A stretch of DNA of 5,068 bases from Legionellales bacterium UBA5158 (GTDB taxonomy: Bacteria > Pseudomonadota > Gammaproteobacteria > DSM-16500), in contig DHXK01000025.1 in the NCBI GenBank assembly GCA_002413665.1, positions 13,910-18,977 on the forward strand, in the 5' to 3' direction. Positions 1 to 5,068 of the stretch are shown piece after piece. The position numbers and the translations under genes were made by a program. How positions within the stretch are numbered: position 1 is the first letter of the stretch; each line of letters begins with the position of its first letter. A model generated the notes under the pieces. It made no database searches, was not told the DNA's origin, and worked only from the letters and a program-made list of their open reading frames with translations.

Positions 1-1103
1 CAATTGCAGTCGAACTGAGTAAAGCATCATTGCTTTCAGAAAAAGAAAATACTTATTTCAGACGCATAGTTGTTGAGAAACCTTTTGGACATGATCTAGC
101 TTCTGCAAAAAAATTGAATGAATTATTACTGACAATTGTAGATGAAAAACAAATATTTCGTATCGATCATTTTTTAGGAAAGGAAACGGTACAGAATTTA
201 CTTGCGTTTCGTTTCTCAAATGGTCTCTTTGAACCTATCTGGAACAGATTGTATATAGATCATGTGCAAATTACTGTAGCAGAAGTATTAGGTGTCGAGT
301 TACGAGGCGGTTATTACGAACATGCTGGTGCGCTACGAGATATGGTACCGAATCATCTTTTGCAAATGTTAAGCTTGATCACAATGGAGCCGCCTTCATT
401 ATTTTCTGCTGAATATATTCGTGAAGAAAAACAAAAAGCTCTGCGCGCAGTTCAGCTGCTTACGCCAGAACAAGTATTATCTCGCGCGGTTCGTGGCCAA
501 TATGGTCCAGGTAAAATCAGCGGTGTTGGTCAAAAAAGTTATCGCTCTGAACAACATGTATCACCACAGTCCCCTGTAGAAACCTATGTTGCATTAAAGT
601 TATTTCTAGATAATTGGCGATGGTTACACGTGCCTTTTTATTTACGCACAGGTAAGTGCATGGCTGCACATAAATCAGAAATTATCATACAATTCAAATC
701 AGGTCCCTCTACTTTATTTAGTGGATCTGAACATAAAATAATGCCTAATTTATTACGCATATTTATTCAACCAGAAGAGGGAATTTCACTACGTTTTAAT
801 GCGAAAATTCCTGGCCCAGATTTACATTTAGGCCCAGTTGATATGAAGTTCAAATACAGTGATTATTTTGGCATTAAACCTCAAACGGGCTATGAAACAA
901 TTTTATATGATTGCATGAATGGGGATCATTTGCTTTTTAATCACGCCGACATGGTAGAAACGGGATGGGCATTAGTGCAACCTATTTTAGATGTTTGGAG
1001 TGCATTACCTCCTCGTGACTTTCCTAACTATGCTGCTGGAACGTGGGGCCCCAAAGAGGCAGATGGGTTACTGATGCATGATGGCCGGCAATGGTTATTA
1101 TGA
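1..1103 (+). CDS. zwf: Glucose-6-phosphate 1-dehydrogenase, 5'-truncated by the window edge
   Basis: Oxidises glucose-6-phosphate to 6-phosphoglucono-1,5-lactone with NADP+ or NAD+. This is the cytosolic entry step of the oxidative pentose phosphate and Entner-Doudoroff routes. The reading frame is open from base 3 with no stop before the edge, so the TTG at 30 is an internal Leu codon, not a start. About 366 residues are visible; bacterial enzymes run near 490, so roughly the first 120-125 are missing, including the Rossmann GxxGDL dinucleotide motif. Counting from the Leu at 30 as residue 1, I see EKPFG (16-20), the substrate-site signature RIDHFLGKE (44-52) and the catalytic-His segment MVPNHLLQ (His109, bases 354-356). 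The C-terminus has the usual AAGTWGP..AD ending (335-345). No frameshift or missing key residue is visible in this part. It overlaps pgl at its stop codon, so the two are probably cotranscribed and translationally coupled. The promoter lies outside the window. Cofactor preference cannot be judged without the N-terminus. Confidence 0.97.
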   Translation, partial: IAVELSKASLLSEKENTYFRRIVVEKPFGHDLASAKKLNELLLTIVDEKQIFRIDHFLGKETVQNLLAFRFSNGLFEPIWNRLYIDHVQITVAEVLGVELRGGYYEHAGALRDMVPNHLLQMLSLITMEPPSLFSAEYIREEKQKALRAVQLLTPEQVLSRAVRGQYGPGKISGVGQKSYRSEQHVSPQSPVETYVALKLFLDNWRWLHVPFYLRTGKCMAAHKSEIIIQFKSGPSTLFSGSEHKIMPNLLRIFIQPEEGISLRFNAKIPGPDLHLGPVDMKFKYSDYFGIKPQTGYETILYDCMNGDHLLFNHADMVETGWALVQPILDVWSALPPRDFPNYAAGTWGPKEADGLLMHDGRQWLL

Positions 1104-1903
1104 TTAAAGATAAAAAAATTATTATATTTCCTAGTCCTAATGATCTTTTTCAATTTGCTGCAAAAGATTTTAAACAACGTGCTATTACTGCTATCAATGA
1201 TAAAGGAATATTTTCTGTTGTGCTTGCTGGAGGTAATACACCTAAAGTATTTTTCGATACTTTAACGAGCATTGAAGATTATAAAAAAAATATTCCATGG
1301 CAGCAGATTCAATTTTTTTTTGGTGATGAACGTTATGTTTCTTTTGATGATGTAAATAGTAATTATCACATGGCCTACGAGTATTTATTTTCAAGAGTGT
1401 CTGTGAAGCCAGAAAATATTTATCGCATGCCGACAGAGTTTCATGATCCTAAAGATGCTGCGAAAGAATATGAACAAATGTTAAGAAAAGCATTTCACAT
1501 TAATGAAGATGCTTTTCCTGAATTTGATTTGGTGTATCTTGGCCTTGGAGATAATGCACATACCGCGTCGTTAATGCCTTTAAGTGAGATAGTGAACCAG
1601 GCTGTAGAAAATCTATTTCCCAATAAAAATACTCAACTTGTTGCATCACTTTTTGTTTCTGAATTAGAGATGTATCGCATTACACTGACTTCCTCGGCTA
1701 TTAATCATGGAAAAAATATTATTTTTCTGGTGACAGGTGCGAATAAGGCTACTGCAGTGCACGAAGTGTTAGAAGGCAAAACTGACCCCCTGCATTATCC
1801 TGCGCAGTTGATTCATTGTCTGCAGGAAAAAACAATTTGGTATCTTGATTTAGAGGCTGCTGAAAAATTAAGTATGCAGGTACCTCGTCGTTGGGAGCGA
1901 TAG
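1100..1903 (+). CDS. pgl: 6-phosphogluconolactonase (DevB/Pgl family)
   Basis: Hydrolyses 6-phosphogluconolactone, the zwf product, to 6-phosphogluconate in the cytosol. The protein is 267 residues from the ATG at 1100, a normal length for the DevB-type enzyme of the NagB/RpiA-like fold. Landmarks in order (1100 start): AGGNTP phosphate loop (43-48), FFGDER (73-78), SNY (87-89), GDNAHTASLMP (150-160, His154), RITLT (193-197) and the VTGANKA segment (211-217). The His-containing signature reads GDNAH where most relatives have EDGH or DDGH; the His and the TASL stretch are kept, so it should be active. Start choice: ATG 1100 overlaps the zwf stop as ATGA, a classic coupling junction. ATG 1091 in the same frame would add three residues (MVI) and a 13-nt overlap. 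Neither has a clear Shine-Dalgarno sequence, as expected if ribosomes re-initiate after zwf. Family assignment is secure; only the start is uncertain. Confidence 0.95.
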   Translation: MIKDKKIIIFPSPNDLFQFAAKDFKQRAITAINDKGIFSVVLAGGNTPKVFFDTLTSIEDYKKNIPWQQIQFFFGDERYVSFDDVNSNYHMAYEYLFSRVSVKPENIYRMPTEFHDPKDAAKEYEQMLRKAFHINEDAFPEFDLVYLGLGDNAHTASLMPLSEIVNQAVENLFPNKNTQLVASLFVSELEMYRITLTSSAINHGKNIIFLVTGANKATAVHEVLEGKTDPLHYPAQLIHCLQEKTIWYLDLEAAEKLSMQVPRRWER

Positions 1904-1934
1904 TGTGGCCTAGCACCTTGCTGAATAGTTATAA

Positions 1935-1940
1935 AAGGAG
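1935..1940 (+). promoter_or_regulatory. Strong Shine-Dalgarno site of the HAD phosphatase gene
   Basis: AAGGAG lies nine bases before the ATG at 1950, followed by an A/T-only spacer. It supports that start and shows that this gene is translated independently, in contrast to pgl, which has no clear site. The 46-nt gap after pgl shows no convincing promoter or terminator, so read-through from zwf-pgl is likely but not demonstrated. Confidence 0.85.
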
Positions 1941-1949
1941 ATTTTTTAA

Positions 1950-2486
1950 ATGCTAACAAAAGCGGTTTTTCTCGACTCAGATGGTGTTTTAAATAAAGCT
2001 ATCATTATAGATGGTAAACCTCTCGCGCCCACAACGCTTGCTGAATTAGATATTCCAGATGAAGTCAAACCATCATTAGATAAATTAAAAGCTGCAGGGT
2101 ATTTATTAATTTGCGTGACAAATAAACCTGATATTGAACGAGGATTAATGACACAAGCAGATGTTGATTCAATATTTAATAAAATGCGTTCCGATTTACC
2201 ACTTGACGATGTTTTTATTTGTTATAAAGAAAATAGCGAATGTTATAAACCAAACCCTGGACTTTTATTAGCGGCTACAAAAAAATATAATATTGATTTA
2301 ACTAAAAGTTATATGATTGGAGATCGTTGGCGTGATGTGGGAGCAGGACAAAATGCAAAATGTAAAACAATTTGGATTGATAGAAACTACGCTGAAACAA
2401 ATCCTTCTCCACCAGCTGATCACACAGCTTATTCACTGACTGATGCAACTCAATGGATCTTAGAGAATAATAGTAGTGAAGTTTAG
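1950..2486 (+). CDS. HAD-IIIA family phosphatase, GmhB/HisB-N-like
   Basis: A 178-residue cytosolic HAD-superfamily hydrolase resembling D-glycero-D-manno-heptose-1,7-bisphosphate 7-phosphatase (GmhB) and the histidinol-phosphatase half of HisB. All four HAD motifs are present. Motif I is FLDSDGVLN with nucleophile Asp9 and acid/base Asp11. Motif II is Thr57 in CVTNKPD, motif III is Lys100 in YKPNPG, and motif IV is GDRWRDVGAG with Asp125 and Asp129. No cap-domain insertion is visible, as expected for type III. Relatives carry a zinc loop of the form CxH...CxC before the KPxPG motif; here only Cys91 and Cys98 remain, His is Lys93, the first Cys of CxC is Ser96, and the loop is short. Motif I also has SDG instead of the usual RDG. 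It should be a working Mg-dependent phosphatase, but the substrate is unknown: a heptose bisphosphate, another sugar phosphate or a nucleotide are all possible. I withhold the gmhB symbol for that reason. It lies 46 nt after pgl on the same strand with its own strong ribosome site. Confidence 0.88.
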   Translation: MLTKAVFLDSDGVLNKAIIIDGKPLAPTTLAELDIPDEVKPSLDKLKAAGYLLICVTNKPDIERGLMTQADVDSIFNKMRSDLPLDDVFICYKENSECYKPNPGLLLAATKKYNIDLTKSYMIGDRWRDVGAGQNAKCKTIWIDRNYAETNPSPPADHTAYSLTDATQWILENNSSEV

Positions 2487-2499
2487 GTGTATTCTTCAC
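2476..2499. other. Weak inverted repeat at the convergent gene ends
   Basis: GTGAAG (2476-2481) and CTTCAC (2494-2499) form a perfect 6-bp inverted repeat around a 12-nt loop. It overlaps the last codons of the HAD gene and the 28-nt gap to the convergent glucan synthase gene. An alternative pairing uses GTTTA (2481-2485) with TAAAC (2503-2507) plus GTG/CAC inside it. Neither is followed by a clear U-tract on either strand, so a bidirectional terminator is only possible, not shown. No better terminator candidate is visible between these converging genes. Confidence 0.25.
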
Positions 2500-2514
2500 A
2501 TTTAAACAAAATTC

Positions 2515-5068
2515 CTAATCAATCTTTGTAATCTTTAAATCAATATAGTGAATCTGTCCATCGTCTTCCAAGTTAATGATGTTTTCAGTTAACTCTATAC
2601 CATCTAGTAAAATACCACCGTTGCCCGAGACACTTTTAACGGTAATTTTATACATTGAATTCCCATAGCCATAATCTAAACTAAAACCATCCCAATCGTC
2701 CGGAAAAATAGGTGTCAGACGTAATCGGTTGCCTTCTTCTAATCGAACTCCCAATAATGTTTCAGTAATAAGACGATATAGCCAACCCGCTGATCCTGTA
2801 TACCAGCTCCAACCTCCACGTCCGGTATGGGGCGCCACGCTATAGACATCTCCTGCGACAACATAGGGTTCGATTTTATAACGTTTAATTTCTGCAGGAT
2901 TGCGACCGTGATTAATGGGGTTGAGTATATTAAAAAGCTGCCAAGCTAATTTCTTTTCGCCGAGTTCAGCAAACGCCATGGCTGACCAAATAGCTGCATG
3001 CGTGTATTGACCTCCATTCTCGCGGATGCCAGGAACATAACCTTCGATGTATCCAGGATTAGGTGTTGATGTGTCGAACGGTGGATCTAGTAATTTAATC
3101 AATCCATCTGATTCGCTTACTAAATAATGATGGACTGCAGCCATTGCTTGTTTAGCTCGCAATGGATCAGCAGCACCTGATAGTACAGACCAACTCTGAG
3201 CGATTGAATCAATCCGACATTCGTTATTATTGGCAGACCCCAGAGGTGTACCATCGTCGAAATAAGCACGACGATACCATTCACCGTCCCAAGCATTGCT
3301 CTCTATTCGTTGTTGTAGCTTAGTACTTTCTTCATCACAACGCGTTGCATATACTTTGTCACCATATCGGGTTGCTAGTGGTGAAAAGCGCTTGAGTACA
3401 CTATATAAGAAAAATCCTAACCAGACACTCTCACCCTTACCCTCTTTGCCGACCAGATTCATACCATCATTCCAATCACCAGACCCCATTAAAGGTAGGC
3501 CATGCTCACCAAATTTTAGGCCATTGTTAATGGCGCGAACTGCATGTTGATAAAGATTAACTGATACCGTACCTATAGTCGGTAATTCGTAATATGACTC
3601 TTCATCAGGTTTTAGTGGCCTCCCCTGCAAAAAAGGAACTGCTTCATCGAGCACAGCCATATCACCTGTCGTTTCGATATAATGGCAAAGCGCGAATGGC
3701 AGCCATAAATAATCATCTGAACAGCGTGTTCGCACGCCACGGTTTTGAGGTGGATGCCACCAATGTTGCACATCGCCAGCCTCAAACTGATGTGCAGCAC
3801 ATAATAATAAATGCGCACGTAATAACTCAGGTGCAACATGAGTTAACGACATCACATCTTGTAATTGATCACGAAAACCAAAGGCACCTCCTGACTGATA
3901 GTAGCCACTACGACCCCATAATCTGCTCGATAATACTTGGTATAACAACCAACCGTTTGCTAACAAATTAAGTGCAGGATCAGGCGTTTCTACTCGCACT
4001 ATGTTTAAGGTTTTTTTCCAATGTTCATGTACAGTAGCTAAAGCAGCTTGAGCTGCATCTTCGCCATGAGATTGCTGTATAAGTAGTTCAGCATCCTGCC
4101 TATTCCGTCCTGCACCCAAAGTAAATACAATTTCACGCGAATGACTCTTTGCTAAATCAAATGATAGCTGTATAGCACTACAAGGATCTAGTCCCGCACC
4201 CACTCGTCCGGACAATCGTTTGCGTCCTAGTGCCGCTGGCAGCTGTAGAGTTCCATTACGGCCCAGAAATTCAGCACGATCTCCAGTGATAGTTCTTTCA
4301 TTTAAATTTTGATTAGACGTGATTGCATCAAAGAACGCTGTGCGCTCGCTAAACTCAGTGTTGTAATGGTTTTGTGCTATCAGTGCTCCGCTTTGTGAGA
4401 GTTCTGTCACAATATGCATGGCATTCTTAGCAGGTAAATCGCCCAGCACCCAAGCAATATAGCCAGTGGCGGATAACCTACGATCACGCGTAGAATCATT
4501 TCGTATTTTTAACACTACAAATTTAATAGAAGCATCTAATGCTACATACATCCATAATTCTGAACGAATGCCGTCTTCAATATGCTCAAATACACTGTAA
4601 CCAAAGCCATGCCGTGTTTGATAGTCGCCATGCCCACGACAAGGTAATGGTGTAGGTGACCAAACCAAGCCGCTTTCTTCATCCCGCAGATAAAATGCTT
4701 CGCCAGCTGTGTCTTGCAGAGGGTCATTATTCCAAGGCGTCAGTCGAAATTCATGGGCGTTTTCAGACCACGTATAAGCTTGGCCACTTTCAGATACCAA
4801 AGTACCAAAATTTGGATTAGCAAGCACATTGGCCCAAGGCGCAGGCGTAGGTGCTCCTTCTATTAATCGAATAATATACTCATCACCTGCACTTGTGAAT
4901 CCGCCTAAGCCATTAAAGAATTGTAAATCCTGCGGGAGGGCTGCAAGCTGATGAGTGCTAATGTTGTGGGATAATCTACTTACATTTAGAGTTGGCATAA
5001 CCGGTGGACTTACGCGACGACGGCTCAGCTGTTCCTTCAAAGTTCCACGTTTATCTGAAAGAATGACT
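2515..5068 (-). CDS. C-terminal GH94 region of a cyclic beta-1,2-glucan synthase (NdvB/Cgs-like), 5' end beyond the window
   Basis: About 850 residues are visible. The frame is open to the right edge; the TTG at 5040-5038 (residue 1 below) has no usable ribosome site and is probably internal. Family members are inner-membrane proteins near 2,800 residues: a GT84 glucosyltransferase part using UDP-glucose, a glycoamylase-like domain, then this GH94 region, a beta-glucan phosphorylase module known in Brucella Cgs to control chain length. Visible order: beta-sandwich domain (about 38-340) with FFNGLGGFT, PTPAPWANVLANP, SGQAYTWSENA, LTPWNNDP and LRDEESG; an (alpha/alpha)6 barrel (about 350-755); a short C-terminal beta domain. 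Barrel motifs are GFRDQLQD (388-395), GSGDWNDGMN (519-528, with the general-acid Asp), GIRENGGQYTHAAIW (671-685) and APHTGRGGWSWYTGSAGW (736-753), whose His and Thr-Gly belong to the phosphate site. All are intact, so phosphorolysis should be possible. No membrane segment is seen here, as expected for this region. A standalone GH94 phosphorylase is the alternative. G+C looks higher than in the + strand genes. Confidence 0.88.
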   Translation of the reverse strand, partial: VILSDKRGTLKEQLSRRRVSPPVMPTLNVSRLSHNISTHQLAALPQDLQFFNGLGGFTSAGDEYIIRLIEGAPTPAPWANVLANPNFGTLVSESGQAYTWSENAHEFRLTPWNNDPLQDTAGEAFYLRDEESGLVWSPTPLPCRGHGDYQTRHGFGYSVFEHIEDGIRSELWMYVALDASIKFVVLKIRNDSTRDRRLSATGYIAWVLGDLPAKNAMHIVTELSQSGALIAQNHYNTEFSERTAFFDAITSNQNLNERTITGDRAEFLGRNGTLQLPAALGRKRLSGRVGAGLDPCSAIQLSFDLAKSHSREIVFTLGAGRNRQDAELLIQQSHGEDAAQAALATVHEHWKKTLNIVRVETPDPALNLLANGWLLYQVLSSRLWGRSGYYQSGGAFGFRDQLQDVMSLTHVAPELLRAHLLLCAAHQFEAGDVQHWWHPPQNRGVRTRCSDDYLWLPFALCHYIETTGDMAVLDEAVPFLQGRPLKPDEESYYELPTIGTVSVNLYQHAVRAINNGLKFGEHGLPLMGSGDWNDGMNLVGKEGKGESVWLGFFLYSVLKRFSPLATRYGDKVYATRCDEESTKLQQRIESNAWDGEWYRRAYFDDGTPLGSANNNECRIDSIAQSWSVLSGAADPLRAKQAMAAVHHYLVSESDGLIKLLDPPFDTSTPNPGYIEGYVPGIRENGGQYTHAAIWSAMAFAELGEKKLAWQLFNILNPINHGRNPAEIKRYKIEPYVVAGDVYSVAPHTGRGGWSWYTGSAGWLYRLITETLLGVRLEEGNRLRLTPIFPDDWDGFSLDYGYGNSMYKITVKSVSGNGGILLDGIELTENIINLEDDGQIHYIDLKITKID

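Noticed and set aside
30..32. TTG as the start codon of zwf
   Set aside because: The frame continues upstream to the edge in plausible coding sequence, and the family needs about 120 more N-terminal residues.
1912..1922. AGCA-CCT-TGCT mini hairpin after pgl
   Set aside because: Only four base pairs with a 3-nt loop and no U-tract; too weak for a terminator.
2302..2499. 65-codon open frame on the - strand opposite the HAD gene
   Set aside because: Covers the HAD motif IV region in antisense and shows no domain or start signal.
3296..3550. 84-codon open frame on the + strand
   Set aside because: Antisense to the conserved DWND region of the GH94 gene; its composition reads as a shadow translation.
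3612..3839. 75-codon - strand open frame within the glucan synthase gene
   Set aside because: Alternative frame inside a real coding region, without family resemblance.
3594..3971. 125-codon open frame on the + strand opposite the GH94 barrel
   Set aside because: Lies wholly antisense to a strongly conserved coding region, has no ribosome site or recognisable domain, and is explained by codon bias of the real gene.
4542..4727. 61-codon - strand open frame within the glucan synthase gene
   Set aside because: Alternative frame overlapping the conserved beta-sandwich domain; a shadow.
1..5068. Mobile elements, CRISPR arrays, tRNA or rRNA genes, direct repeats
   Set aside because: Reading both strands showed no repeat arrays, no transposase or integrase motifs and no RNA gene signatures; nearly all bases are in the four coding regions.

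Overview
The window looks like an ordinary chromosomal stretch of an AT-rich Gram-negative bacterium. It holds carbohydrate-metabolism genes and no sign of phage, transposon, CRISPR or RNA genes. Sugar-acid, heptose-phosphatase-like and cyclic-glucan genes together fit a proteobacterium. An AT-rich gammaproteobacterium (for example a Legionellales-like lineage) is a guess from composition and gene style only; nothing here fixes the taxon.

Layout: three genes run on the + strand. The first is the 3' three-quarters of zwf (glucose-6-phosphate dehydrogenase), open at the left edge. It overlaps pgl (6-phosphogluconolactonase, DevB type) by an ATGA stop/start junction, or by 13 nt if an earlier ATG is used. 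After a 46-nt gap carrying a strong Shine-Dalgarno sequence comes a small HAD-IIIA phosphatase related to GmhB/HisB-N. A 28-nt convergent gap follows. Facing it on the - strand is a long coding region, open at the right edge. It encodes the C-terminal GH94 (cellobiose-phosphorylase-like) part of what is most probably a giant NdvB-type cyclic beta-1,2-glucan synthase.

How the genes may work together: zwf and pgl make the two opening steps of the oxidative pentose phosphate / Entner-Doudoroff route (glucose-6-phosphate to 6-phosphogluconolactone to 6-phosphogluconate, yielding NADPH or NADH). The HAD protein is a sugar-phosphate phosphatase candidate; its substrate cannot be read from the sequence, and part of the zinc-binding loop seen in its relatives is missing. 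The GH94 module of NdvB-type proteins trims beta-1,2-glucan by phosphorolysis, which releases glucose-1-phosphate. Any functional link to the + strand genes is speculative, because the two units are transcribed convergently.

I found no convincing novel system. Points worth a second look are the eroded zinc loop in the HAD protein, the unusual pgl signature motif, the cyclic-glucan synthase itself with its open 5' end, and its visibly higher G+C than the neighbouring genes.
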